Shown piece after piece: positions 48,008 to 57,800 of a DNA stretch of 64,000 nucleotides. The position numbers and the translations under genes were made by a program. How positions within the stretch are numbered: the stretch's first letter is position 1; the number at the start of each line of letters is the position of its first letter. The DNA is from Gammaproteobacteria bacterium (GTDB taxonomy: Bacteria > Pseudomonadota > Gammaproteobacteria > Pseudomonadales > JADFDG01): positions 47,918 through 111,917 of the forward strand of contig JADFDG010000015.1 in the NCBI GenBank assembly GCA_018262975.1, read 5' to 3'. The notes beneath the pieces are model-generated. The model did no database searches, was not told the DNA's origin, and saw only the letters and a list, made by a program, of their open reading frames with translations.

Positions 48008-48084
48008 CGTAGAGAGGGGCCCATGCCCCCGAGTTTTTCGGGTATGAACGGTAAGGAAATCGGGGGCATGGCCCCCTCGCTACA
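48008..48084. repeat. Palindromic intergenic repeat, locus 6 (divergent pair in the recQ leader)
   Basis: Left unit from CGTAGAGAGGGGCCCATG at 48008 and right unit ending in CCCCCTCGCTACAT at 48084, each with one or two changes from the other copies. It ends 16 bases before the recQ start, so it probably lies in the recQ leader, where the hairpin could affect expression. The divergent setting is unusual for the family. Confidence 0.88.
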
Positions 48085-48100
48085 TAAAGCAGTGGGAGAT

Positions 48101-49960
<1,860 letters not shown>

Positions 49961-49970
49961 GGCCTGGACG

Positions 49971-51746
49971 ATGGGTGCATCCTCGGGAAGCAAGGTGGCC
50001 AGTCCGCTCTGGCTGATGCTGTTCGGCCTGCCGTTCGCGGCGGTGGGCGTGGGCGTGCTCGGCTGGCTGGTGCTGCCGGCGTTGCTGGACTGGCACGCGA
50101 TGAAATCGTGGGTGCCGGTCGAGGCCGAGGTGCTGGCGGCCGAACTCGAGGTGCATCGCGGCGACGGCACCACCTACAGCGTCAGTGCGCGCTATCGCTA
50201 CGAGTACGCCGCCAATACCTGGGAGAATGATCGTGTTGCCATCATGGAGGGCAGCGACAACCTCGGTGATTTCCACCAGGCGCTGGCGGCCCGACTGGAA
50301 TCCGCGCGCGATACCGGGCGGACCGTTACCGTCTACGTGGATCCGCACGCGCCGGCCAACGCGGTGATCGTGCGGGACCTGCGCGGCGGCCAGGTGACCT
50401 TCCTGTCGCTGTTCGGGCTGTTGTTCGCCGCCGTTGGCATCGGCGTGATGACTTTCGGCTTCGTGTCCGGGCGCCGCCGCGAGGCGGTTGAATCCGTGGC
50501 AGACAGCCAGCGGCCGTGGCTGGCTCGCAGCGAATGGGCTCAGCCGGTGGTGCGCTCTGCCGCGCGCAGCGGCGTGGTGGTGGCCTGGGTGTTCGCCTTG
50601 TTCTGGTGCGGCATTTCCGGTACGGCCACGGTGGCCGCGTGGGACGACATCGCCGGTGGTGATCGTGGCGCGCTGTTCATCCTGTTGTTCGATGGCATTG
50701 GCGTGGCGCTGCTGGCGTGGGCGGTGCATGCCACGTTGTCGGCACGGCGTTTCGGTGAACTGGCACTGGCGCTCGATCCGCACCCGGGTGCCATTGGCGG
50801 CGACGTGGGCGGTTACGTGGACCTGCCGTTGCCGTTCGACGCCACGCGCGCCATCGAGGTGACGCTGTCGTGCGTGCGCGTGTACACGCGGCGCTCGGGC
50901 AACAAGAGCGAGACGCGCCGCGACCCGGTGTATTCCGACACGCGGCATTTCCTCGGCGAGCCGGCACCGGACGGCGGCACGCGCCTGCATTTCCGTTTTA
51001 CCGTCCCGGAAGGATTGCCGGTGTCGTCGCCACCCTCCTCCGACCACCACGCCTGGGCCATCGACCTGGCCTGCGCGTTGCCGGGCGTGGACCTGGCGCG
51101 TCGCTTTGACATCCCGGTGTTCGCCACCGGCCAGAAGATGGCGCAGGGCGCGCGCGTGCGCGAATCGCAGGAAGCCGCGCTGGCGCGGCTGGAAACGCAC
51201 ATGAACCTCGCGCAGGTGCCCGGTGGCATCACGCTGGATTTCCGCGCCGGGCGCGATGTGCGCGGCGCGCTGCTGATGGCCTTGTTTGGCGCGGTGTTCG
51301 GTGCCGTGCCGGTGTTCCTGCTGACGAGCGGGAAGGCCTCGGGGTTCCCGGAAGTATTGATCGTGGGGGTGTTCGCGCTGGTGGGTGCCGGCTTGCTGGC
51401 GGTCGGGGTCTGGACACTGGGCAATGCGCTGCAGGTGCGCATCGACGACGGCGGCGCGGACGTGCGGCGTTTCCTGTTCGGCGTGCCGGTCTCGAAGCAG
51501 CAGGTGCCGCGGGGGAACATCACGGGCGTGGCGGCGGTGCGCGGCGGGTCGATGACCTCCGGCAACAAGGTCACGGTGTTCTACCGGCTGGCGCTGCGCC
51601 GGACCGATGGCAAGGACCTGGTGATCGGCGACGGCTTCCGTGGCTTCGGCGAGGCACAGCGCGCGGCGGAAGCCATCGGCACCTTCACCCGCCTGCCGTT
51701 CCTCGGCGAAGGCAGTGGCGATGCGCCCGACCGGCCGCGGGTGTAG
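49971..51746 (+). CDS. DUF3592-containing membrane protein of unknown function
   Basis: 591 residues with membrane helices near 14-38, 142-165, 203-225, 230-255 and a hairpin at about 430-485. The segment ARYRYEYAANTWENDRV with VYVDPHAPANAV is the DUF3592 pattern, an extracytoplasmic beta domain found in membrane proteins of unknown function. A second soluble region (260-420) carries LSCVRVYTRRSGNKSETRRDP. It starts 10 bases after recQ and is probably co-transcribed. Why it is linked to recQ is not clear. Confidence 0.75.
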   Translation: MGASSGSKVASPLWLMLFGLPFAAVGVGVLGWLVLPALLDWHAMKSWVPVEAEVLAAELEVHRGDGTTYSVSARYRYEYAANTWENDRVAIMEGSDNLGDFHQALAARLESARDTGRTVTVYVDPHAPANAVIVRDLRGGQVTFLSLFGLLFAAVGIGVMTFGFVSGRRREAVESVADSQRPWLARSEWAQPVVRSAARSGVVVAWVFALFWCGISGTATVAAWDDIAGGDRGALFILLFDGIGVALLAWAVHATLSARRFGELALALDPHPGAIGGDVGGYVDLPLPFDATRAIEVTLSCVRVYTRRSGNKSETRRDPVYSDTRHFLGEPAPDGGTRLHFRFTVPEGLPVSSPPSSDHHAWAIDLACALPGVDLARRFDIPVFATGQKMAQGARVRESQEAALARLETHMNLAQVPGGITLDFRAGRDVRGALLMALFGAVFGAVPVFLLTSGKASGFPEVLIVGVFALVGAGLLAVGVWTLGNALQVRIDDGGADVRRFLFGVPVSKQQVPRGNITGVAAVRGGSMTSGNKVTVFYRLALRRTDGKDLVIGDGFRGFGEAQRAAEAIGTFTRLPFLGEGSGDAPDRPRV

Positions 51747-51798
51747 GCTTGCCTTCACCCTGCGGCCAGCCCCGCAGACTTATCCAGGAGGATTCCCC

Positions 51799-52530
51799 AT
51801 GAAGCGCCTTGCCCTCGCCGCCCTGCTCGCCTCGCTGTCCGCCACTGCCCTTGCCGATACCGTCGGCACCTACCTGCTCAGCAGCGAGGGCAAGAGCCAG
51901 ACCATGACCGTCAGTTACAAGAACGACCAGGCCATCCGCATGGACGTGGGCCAGGGCACTTACATGCTGGTGAGCGGCGCCAAGGTGTACATGGTCACCA
52001 ACCAGGGCGGCCAGACCACCGTGGTGGACATGGATACCCTGCCGAAGTTCGCCGTGCCGCAGGGCAAGGCCGCCGAGGCGCAGGGCAAGGCGAAGGTCAC
52101 GAAGACCGGCCGCACCGAGACCATCGCCGGCGTGAAGGGTGACGTGTGGGAGATTGTTGCCGATGGCCAGAAGCACGAGGCGGTGATCTCCACCGACAAG
52201 CGCGTGCAGGGCCTGAACAAGGCCTTCAATGCCCTGGCCCGCCGCATGGGCCAGGCGCTGGGCGGCGACAGCGCGCGGCAGATCGAACTGGCCCTGGCCG
52301 AGGCGCAGAAGCACGGTACCGGCGGCCTGCTGCGCAGCGACCGCAACATGGTGCTGCAGTCTGTAAGTGAGCGCTCACAACCGGCGTCGCACTACCAGTT
52401 GCCGGCCGGCGCCAAGCCGATGGCGATCCCGGCCATGCCGGACATGTCGCAGATGCAGGGCATGGACCCGGCCATGATGAAGCAGATGCAACAGCAGATG
52501 CAGCAGATGATGAAGCAGCAGGGTCGCTGA
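51799..52530 (+). CDS. Secreted protein with Met/Gln-rich tail (DUF4412-like)
   Basis: 243 residues with signal peptide (MKRLALAALLASLSATALA) and a strong CAGGAGGA ribosome site. The middle resembles DUF4412-type lipoprotein-like beta domains (SEGKSQTMTVSYKNDQAIRM, GKVYMVTN-like strands). The C-terminus is a repetitive Met/Gln stretch (MKQMQQQMQQMMKQQGR). Function unknown. Met-rich tails can bind copper, but no defined motif is seen. It sits just upstream of a LexA-box promoter. Confidence 0.72.
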   Translation: MKRLALAALLASLSATALADTVGTYLLSSEGKSQTMTVSYKNDQAIRMDVGQGTYMLVSGAKVYMVTNQGGQTTVVDMDTLPKFAVPQGKAAEAQGKAKVTKTGRTETIAGVKGDVWEIVADGQKHEAVISTDKRVQGLNKAFNALARRMGQALGGDSARQIELALAEAQKHGTGGLLRSDRNMVLQSVSERSQPASHYQLPAGAKPMAIPAMPDMSQMQGMDPAMMKQMQQQMQQMMKQQGR

Positions 52531-52543
52531 TCGCCCTCCCCGC

Positions 52544-52577
52544 TCGACACCGGTACTGTACTTTTGTACAGTACCGG
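52544..52577 (+). promoter_or_regulatory. LexA (SOS) box overlapping the promoter of the radical SAM gene
   Basis: CTGTACTTTTGTACAG (52556-52571) matches the CTGT-N8-ACAG LexA operator exactly and lies inside a perfect 12-bp inverted repeat (52550-52561 and 52566-52577, TTTT loop). TCGACA (52544-52549), 17 bases, TACAGT (52567-52572) forms the promoter. The operator covers the -10 and the predicted start of transcription coincides with the ATG at 52579. Confidence 0.88.
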
Positions 52578-52578
52578 A

Positions 52579-53679
52579 ATGCACCCGTTCAGCCCGGACC
52601 GCACCCGCGGCGCCGTCTCCAACAGCGAAGGCCGCTACGCGACGACCACGTCGACCCGCGAGGACGATGGCTGGGCCCTGCCCGGCGAACTGCCTGACGA
52701 GGCGCCGCCGCGCCCCACCGAACTGCTGGTCGACCGCACCCGGCGCATCATCAGCCGCAACGATTCCCCGGACATCCCCTTCGACCGCAGCATCAATCCC
52801 TACAAGGGCTGCGAGCACGGCTGCATCTACTGCTACGCCCGCCCCACCCACAGTTACCTCGACCTGTCGCCGGGCCTGGACTTCGAAACGAAGATCGCCT
52901 GGAAGCCGGACGCGCTCACCCTGCTGCGCGCCGAACTGGGCAAGCGCGGCTACAGCTGCGCGCCCATCGCCTTCGGCTCCAACACCGACCCATGGCAGCC
53001 GGTGGAGCGCGAGTTGCGCAGCACGCGCGCCATGCTGGAGTTGCTGCTCGAGTGCCGCCACCCCATCACGGTGGTGACCAAGGGATCGCTGATCCTGCGC
53101 GACATCGACCTGCTGGCGCAGTTCGCCGAGCACAACCTGGTGCGGGTGATGCTCAGCATCACCACTCTCGACAACAGCCTGAAGGCGAAGCTGGAGCCGC
53201 GCGCCGCCGCACCGGCCACCCGCCTGCGCGCGCTGCGCGAACTGACCGCCGCCGGCGTGCCCACCGGCGTGCTGTTCGCCCCGGCCATCCCGTTCGTGAA
53301 CGACCACGAGATGGAAGCGGTGCTGGAAGCCTCGCACGAGGCCGGCGCCGACAGTGCCGCTTACCTGCTGCTGCGCCTGCCGCACGAAGTGAAGGACCTG
53401 TTCGCCGAGTGGCTGGCCACGCACTTCCCCGACCGCGCCGCGCGGGTGATGGCCATCATCCACGACGCCCGCGGCGGCCGTGACAACGACCCGCGCTTCC
53501 ACCACCGCCACCGCGGCGACGGCCTGTACGCGGACCTGCTGGCCAAGCGCTTCGAGGTGGCGGCGCGCAGGCTGGGATTCGGGCGGCGCAGCGAGCGGGC
53601 GCCGCTGGATACGTCGCTGTTCCGCCCTCCCCGCCTGCCGGGCAGCCAGGGCGACCTGTTCGATTTCCCACCCATGTAG
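52579..53679 (+). CDS. PA0069-family radical SAM protein, SOS controlled
   Basis: 366 residues from the only plausible ATG (52579). The N-terminus RTRGAVSNSEGRY and the core match the PA0069/SplB-like radical SAM group. The [4Fe-4S] motif is C-EHG-C-IY-C in GCEHGCIYCYARPTHSY (near 73). SITTLDNSLKAKLEP and LFAPAIPFVNDHEM continue the TIM barrel. Some relatives resemble spore photoproduct lyase, so DNA repair is a reasonable guess. From memory, P. aeruginosa PA0069 belongs to its LexA regulon. There is no room for a Shine-Dalgarno site, so the mRNA is probably leaderless. The stop TAG lies inside the next repeat unit. Confidence 0.88.
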   Translation: MHPFSPDRTRGAVSNSEGRYATTTSTREDDGWALPGELPDEAPPRPTELLVDRTRRIISRNDSPDIPFDRSINPYKGCEHGCIYCYARPTHSYLDLSPGLDFETKIAWKPDALTLLRAELGKRGYSCAPIAFGSNTDPWQPVERELRSTRAMLELLLECRHPITVVTKGSLILRDIDLLAQFAEHNLVRVMLSITTLDNSLKAKLEPRAAAPATRLRALRELTAAGVPTGVLFAPAIPFVNDHEMEAVLEASHEAGADSAAYLLLRLPHEVKDLFAEWLATHFPDRAARVMAIIHDARGGRDNDPRFHHRHRGDGLYADLLAKRFEVAARRLGFGRRSERAPLDTSLFRPPRLPGSQGDLFDFPPM

Positions 53680-53782
53680 AGAGGGGGCCATGCCCCCGAC
53701 GCTTTTGCTTTCCAAGAATCGGGGGCACGGCCCCCTCTCTACGAAGGGCAAGAGCAATCGGGGGCATGGCCCCCTCTCTACG
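53675..53782. repeat. Palindromic intergenic repeat, locus 7 (three units)
   Basis: One plus-oriented unit (53675-53700) followed by two minus-oriented units (about 53718-53742 and 53757-53782), separated by 14-17 bases. It is the only triple in the window. The TAG of GTAGAG in the first unit is the stop codon (53677-53679) of the radical SAM gene. Confidence 0.93.
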
Positions 53783-53900
53783 AAGAGCGAAGGCGGTTGA
53801 CCGGGAATGACGGTGCGCCGCGACTGCCCGGTCATTCCGCCGCCGGGCCCGCTCGGGTAGTTTGGCCGCTTCCCGACATTTTCCTGCGGATCCCCTCCCC

Positions 53901-54608
53901 ATGCTCCAGCCCGTCCCGCATGTGTCCTTCCTGGCGTCCGACCCGCTGCACACCAGCACCCACGAATACATCGAGCTGATGAACAGCGGTGCGCGCCCGA
54001 ACGCGGCGCTGCTGGCCGAGGTGATGAACCACTTCACCGCCGACAGCCTGAACGCGTTCATGCTGCGCCCGATGGAAGAACTGGGCATCACCGGTTCGCA
54101 GCGCAAGCTGGTGGAGTTTGCCGCGGATACCGCGCAGAAATCGTCGGCGCTGGTGCTGAAAGCCACCCTCAACAAGCTCGACCATGACCAGCACAAGCTC
54201 AGCGCGCAGTTCATGGACAGCATGCGCCTGCAGTTGCCGCACCAGGAAGGGGATGCCTGGTTCGTGTCGTTCCGTGCGCCGCAGGAATTCGCCCGCAATG
54301 CGCGGGCGTCGATGGCGCGTTCGCGCGAACTCGGCCCGCAGGCCGAGCTGCAGCAGACCATCCAGGTGATGAAGACGCTGACGGATCTCGCGCTGCAGAA
54401 CTATTTCGAGCAGCCGCTGAAACTGCTCAAGTTCGGCCCGATCCTCAGCAAGGTCAGCCAGGTGGCGCTGGTCACGGTGCGCAAAGGCACCTATTCAACG
54501 ATCGAGAGCTTGCTGCCGAAGCTGAGCGAAGAGCAGTTGCTGCGCGGCGTGGATTATTTCGATTCGCTGCTCATCGACGTGCCGCCCGAGCGCATCCGCT
54601 TCAAATAA
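53901..54608 (+). CDS. Conserved helical protein of unknown function
   Basis: 235 residues from the ATG at 53901. No signal peptide or membrane helix. Largely helical by pattern, with hydrophobic heptads in the middle (KLVEFAADTAQKSSALVLKATLNKLDHDQ) and a C-terminal stretch SEEQLLRGVDYFDSLLID. I do not recognise the family. It stands alone between a repeat array and the convergent FmdB-like gene. Confidence 0.65.
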   Translation: MLQPVPHVSFLASDPLHTSTHEYIELMNSGARPNAALLAEVMNHFTADSLNAFMLRPMEELGITGSQRKLVEFAADTAQKSSALVLKATLNKLDHDQHKLSAQFMDSMRLQLPHQEGDAWFVSFRAPQEFARNARASMARSRELGPQAELQQTIQVMKTLTDLALQNYFEQPLKLLKFGPILSKVSQVALVTVRKGTYSTIESLLPKLSEEQLLRGVDYFDSLLIDVPPERIRFK

Positions 54609-54623
54609 TGGCGCCGTGCGGGA

Positions 54624-54881
54624 TCACATCCCGCACATGCCGCTGCCGCAACCCTTGCCCATGCCACCCATGCAGGGCGGCAGGTCGCCTTTCGAGCCGG
54701 CGCTACCCACCACGCCGCCGGTGGTGAGGATTTTCTGCACCGGCGTGTTGGCGGGCGTGCCGTCGTCGGGCAGGCCGGCGGCTTCGCGCAGTTCACCCCA
54801 GGTGGCGGGGGAGAGGCTCATGGCGTGCTTGGCTTCCACCATGCGCTCGCCGTTACCAACGCGGTAGTCATACAGGGGCAT
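54624..54881 (-). CDS. FmdB-like small protein lacking the N-terminal zinc knuckle
   Basis: 85 residues beginning MPLYDYRVGNGERMVEAKHAM, which matches the FmdB start pattern (MP.Y.Y.C..CG..F), but both Cys of the usual knuckle are replaced (V and N). A Cys/Gly/Met-rich tail (CMGGMGKGCGSGMCGM) with three Cys may bind a metal instead. Regulatory-protein FmdB is named from formamidase regulation, but the role of most members is unknown. Convergent with the gene at 53901. Confidence 0.7.
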   Translation of the reverse strand: MPLYDYRVGNGERMVEAKHAMSLSPATWGELREAAGLPDDGTPANTPVQKILTTGGVVGSAGSKGDLPPCMGGMGKGCGSGMCGM

Positions 54882-54953
54882 GGGCGTCTCCGGGCGTTCG
54901 GTTCGGGGGCTACATGAATAGCGGCGGGCAGGGCGGCTTTCAAGTGCCGCAGA

Positions 54954-55784
54954 TCAATCGGCCCGCGTCATGCGCCCGATGGCGTACTGGCGCAGGCGAT
55001 CCGGCGTGAAACGCGCGGCCAGCGACGCCGCCAGGCCCAGCTTGCCCACCGTGTAGCGCAGCGCCGGCCGGTGCGCGGTGGCGGCGGTGTGGATGACCGC
55101 GGCCACGTCCTCCGGCAACGACGGCCCGCGCTCGTGCGACGTGGCCAGCCGCGCGCGCATGGCGCGGTACAGCGCCGCATAGGGGCCGTCCACCCGGTAA
55201 CCGCTGGCCTCGCGACGATTGCGATCGAACTGCGTGGCCACCGTGCCGGGTTCGATGATCGATACGGCAATGCCCAGCGGCGCCACTTCACAGGCCAGCG
55301 CCTCGCTGAAACCTTCCAGCGCGAATTTCGCCGCGCAATAGGCGGAAAACATCGGCAGCGCGATGCGCCCGAAACCGGAACTCACCTGCACGATGCGCCC
55401 GGCGCCGCGGGCGCGCATGTACGGCAGCGCCAGTTGCGTGACCTGGATGGCGGCCAGCAGGTTGATGTCCAGTTGCGCGCGGAAATCGTCGAGCGACAGT
55501 TCCTCGGCCGCGCCGATGATGGACGCGCCGGCGTTGTTCACCACCAGGTCCACGCCGCCGGCCTGCGCCAGCGCGTCGCCGACCACGCGTGCTACCGCGG
55601 CGCGGTCGGTGAGTTCCACTTCCAGAACCTGCGCGCCGGGAAACTGCGCGCGCAGGCGCGCGGCGTCTTGGGGCTTGCGCACGGTGGCGAGCACCTGCCA
55701 GCCGTCGGCGTGGAAACGCGCAACGGTGGCGAGGCCGATGCCGGAGGAGGCGCCGGTGATCAACGCGATGCGAGGCGTTGCCAT
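54954..55784 (-). CDS. Short-chain dehydrogenase/reductase
   Basis: 276 residues, classical SDR: cofactor motif TGASSGIG (10-17), NNAGAS (about 83-88), catalytic Ser in VQVSSGFG and YCAAKFALEGFSE with the Tyr-x3-Lys pair. EPGTVATQF follows. NAD(P)-dependent oxidoreductase. The substrate is not predictable. It starts one base after the DUF4442-like gene stop, so the two are one transcript. Confidence 0.9.
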   Translation of the reverse strand: MATPRIALITGASSGIGLATVARFHADGWQVLATVRKPQDAARLRAQFPGAQVLEVELTDRAAVARVVGDALAQAGGVDLVVNNAGASIIGAAEELSLDDFRAQLDINLLAAIQVTQLALPYMRARGAGRIVQVSSGFGRIALPMFSAYCAAKFALEGFSEALACEVAPLGIAVSIIEPGTVATQFDRNRREASGYRVDGPYAALYRAMRARLATSHERGPSLPEDVAAVIHTAATAHRPALRYTVGKLGLAASLAARFTPDRLRQYAIGRMTRAD

Positions 55785-55785
55785 G

Positions 55786-56256
55786 TCAGGTGCGCGGCTT
55801 TTCGCTGACGTGCAGGGTGATGGTGCCGTCGATCACCGTCACGCCGGCGGTGTCGGTGGCCCACACCTTCACCACCACTTCGCCCGGCTTCCACGCGTCT
55901 TCGGCCACTTCCGCGTAGCCGGTGATGTCGGTGCCGGCCTTGGCGGTGTAGCGCACCGTCATGCCCTTGGGCAGCCAGCGCAGGTGCTTGGGGATGGACG
56001 CCTCGGCGCACACGCCCATGCAGATTTCCATCAGGTTGCACAGCGCGATGGCGTGCACGGTGCCGATGTGGTTCTGCACCGCGCGGCGCTTCTTCATGCT
56101 CACGCGCGCGTGGCCGTTGCGCAGTTCCTCCACCAGCGGATTGATGGTGGTGAAGTAGGGCGCCTTGTTGGCAACGAACTTCGAGAACAGCCATTTGCCC
56201 GCCGGCATGGCGGACAGGCGGTTCCACTGGGCAAGCACGTAGTTGTCGGTGGACAT
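55786..56256 (-). CDS. DUF4442 hotdog-fold thioesterase-like protein
   Basis: 156 residues from the ATG at 56256. The hotdog pattern HARVSMKKRRAVQNHIGTVHAIALCNLMEICMG and a following beta sheet fit DUF4442, a PaaI/YiiD-like thioesterase relative with no settled activity. The His-Asn pair could take the thioesterase active-site place. Followed at once by the SDR gene, which together suggest acyl-CoA or fatty-acid metabolism. Confidence 0.82.
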   Translation of the reverse strand: MSTDNYVLAQWNRLSAMPAGKWLFSKFVANKAPYFTTINPLVEELRNGHARVSMKKRRAVQNHIGTVHAIALCNLMEICMGVCAEASIPKHLRWLPKGMTVRYTAKAGTDITGYAEVAEDAWKPGEVVVKVWATDTAGVTVIDGTITLHVSEKPRT

Positions 56257-56329
56257 GGGGGTCTCCTCGGGCAAGTGCCACAGGGTAACAGGAGACCCGC
56301 CGGTCACGCGCTGGAGCAGGGGAGGGCGC

Positions 56330-56929
56330 TCACAGCGGGGTGAGCACGCGGATCATCCAGTCGGTGGCCTTCTGGCTGAACGGCGTCTCGCTGTTGTCGC
56401 AGCGGGCGTCGGCGTTCTGCAGCGACTTCACCGCGAAGTCGGAAATGGGCAGCTTCTCGCAGCCGTGGTCCTTCTCGCAGATCATGTCCCACTCGGGCTT
56501 GGCCTGCACGTGGCAGGCGAAGCAGTTGCCGCCGAAGCGGTTCTTCACGTCGGCGAAGCCGCGCTTGCGGATGGTGGTGCCTTCCTTGCTCACGTCGAGC
56601 TCGAAGAACTCCCAGTCGCGCGTCACCGGGTTGAAACCCTGCTCGCGCTTGACCATCACCTCGTTGGGGAACAGCTGCACCACCGAGCCGGGCGGATAGA
56701 CGCCGCCGGTGGGCGAGTTGGCCACCGCCAGCGTGCCTTCCAGGTTGCCGGCGATGTTGTCCACGAAGAAGCCGCGCACCGGCGTCATGTCGCGGATGCA
56801 CTTGAAGGACTGCTCGGTGATGACGATGGGGCCGGGCAGGGCGGTGGCGGCAGGCGCCGGGTCCGCGGCGAGCACGGCGGCGGGGCAGAGCAGCAGGGTG
56901 CAGGCGAGGAGGGCAGGGGGCAGGCGCAT
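56330..56929 (-). CDS. Periplasmic monohaem c-type cytochrome (P460-like?)
   Basis: 199 residues from the ATG at 56929. Signal peptide (MRLPPALLACTLLLC ... VLAAD). One haem site CFACH in GGNCFACHVQAKPEW, late in the sequence, with a preceding beta-rich region (DWEFFELDVSKEGTTIRKRGF). The late CxxCH after beta strands recalls cytochrome P460-fold proteins, but the crosslinking Lys is not certain. Two further Cys pairs (MICEKDHGC) may form disulphides. Function unknown. Confidence 0.75.
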   Translation of the reverse strand: MRLPPALLACTLLLCPAAVLAADPAPAATALPGPIVITEQSFKCIRDMTPVRGFFVDNIAGNLEGTLAVANSPTGGVYPPGSVVQLFPNEVMVKREQGFNPVTRDWEFFELDVSKEGTTIRKRGFADVKNRFGGNCFACHVQAKPEWDMICEKDHGCEKLPISDFAVKSLQNADARCDNSETPFSQKATDWMIRVLTPL

Positions 56930-56983
56930 GGGGGGCTCCGGGATATAGTTTGTGCACAAAGTAATAGCACGACCGGACCCTTT

Positions 56984-57009
56984 TGTAGAGAGGGGGCCAT
57001 GCCCCCGAT
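56984..57009. repeat. Palindromic intergenic repeat, locus 8 (single unit, divergent gap)
   Basis: A single plus-oriented unit from TGTAGAGAGGGGGCCATG to CCCGAT at 57009, in the 167-base gap between the divergent cytochrome and lipocalin genes. It is the second case in a promoter region. Confidence 0.88.
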
Positions 57010-57096
57010 GTATCAATGCCCCCATTGGCAGCGAGGCTGACCTGCATCAGGATGGCCGCCATTGGCCATCGCTACCTTGGGCCACGGAGGCTTCCC

Positions 57097-57624
57097 ATGC
57101 GTATTCCCGTTCTGTCCCTGTTGCTCGTGATGGCCAGCGGCGTGGCCGTGGCGGCCCAACCGGCCCCGGCCGCGCCGATCGACCTCGCCCGCTATGCCGG
57201 CACCTGGCACGAAATCGCCCGCAAACCGCACTTCTTCCAGCGCAACTGCGCGAAGGACGTCACCGCCACCTACACGCCCGCCGATGGCTACGTGAAGGTG
57301 GTGAACGCCTGCGTGCAGGCCGACGGCACGCCCATGAGCGTGGAAGGCAAGGCCTTCGTCACCGACGCGCCGCTGAACCGCAAGCTCAAGGTGGGCTTCT
57401 TCGAGTTGCTCGGCTGGATGCCGTTCAAGGGCGACTACTGGATCCTCGACATCGACCCGGCCTACCGCTGGGTGATTGTCGGTGGCCCCGAGCGCGAATA
57501 CGCGTGGATCCTGGCGCGCACCCCCACCCTGGACCCAGCCACCCGCGGCTACATCGACGCCCGCCTGACGGCGCACGGCTACGACCCGAAATCGCTGTCG
57601 GTGGGTGCGGCACCCGGCCACTGA
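57097..57624 (+). CDS. blc: Bacterial lipocalin (Blc-like)
   Basis: 175 residues from the ATG at 57097 (CGGAGG upstream). Signal peptide (MRIPVLSLLLVMASGVAVAA) without lipobox, so soluble periplasmic rather than the outer-membrane lipoprotein of E. coli. Lipocalin motifs: GTWHEIARKPHFFQRNC and the second DYWILDIDPAYRWVIVGGP, then the YAWILARTP strand. It binds lipids or lysophospholipids in an 8-stranded barrel, likely in membrane upkeep or stress. Confidence 0.9.
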   Translation: MRIPVLSLLLVMASGVAVAAQPAPAAPIDLARYAGTWHEIARKPHFFQRNCAKDVTATYTPADGYVKVVNACVQADGTPMSVEGKAFVTDAPLNRKLKVGFFELLGWMPFKGDYWILDIDPAYRWVIVGGPEREYAWILARTPTLDPATRGYIDARLTAHGYDPKSLSVGAAPGH

Positions 57625-57707
57625 TTGTGATTGCGCGACAGACGATGGTCGCAGCCCCATACTGACCGCGAATCGCGACTCCGTTAGTTTCAAGGCCTAC
57701 CGCTCCT

Positions 57708-57766
57708 CGTAGAGAGGGGGCCATGCCCCCGACAAAGAGCATCGGGGGCATGGCCCCCTCTCTACA
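57708..57766. repeat. Palindromic intergenic repeat, locus 9 (head-to-head pair)
   Basis: Inverted units separated by only about 7 bases (left CGTAGAGAGGGGGCCATG from 57708, right GGCCCCCTCTCTACA to 57766), the closest spacing of any intact pair. It is between tandem genes, 34 bases before the next start. Confidence 0.93.
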
Positions 57767-57800
57767 TGTATTGGCAATAGAACAACAACGGAGTCCGTCG

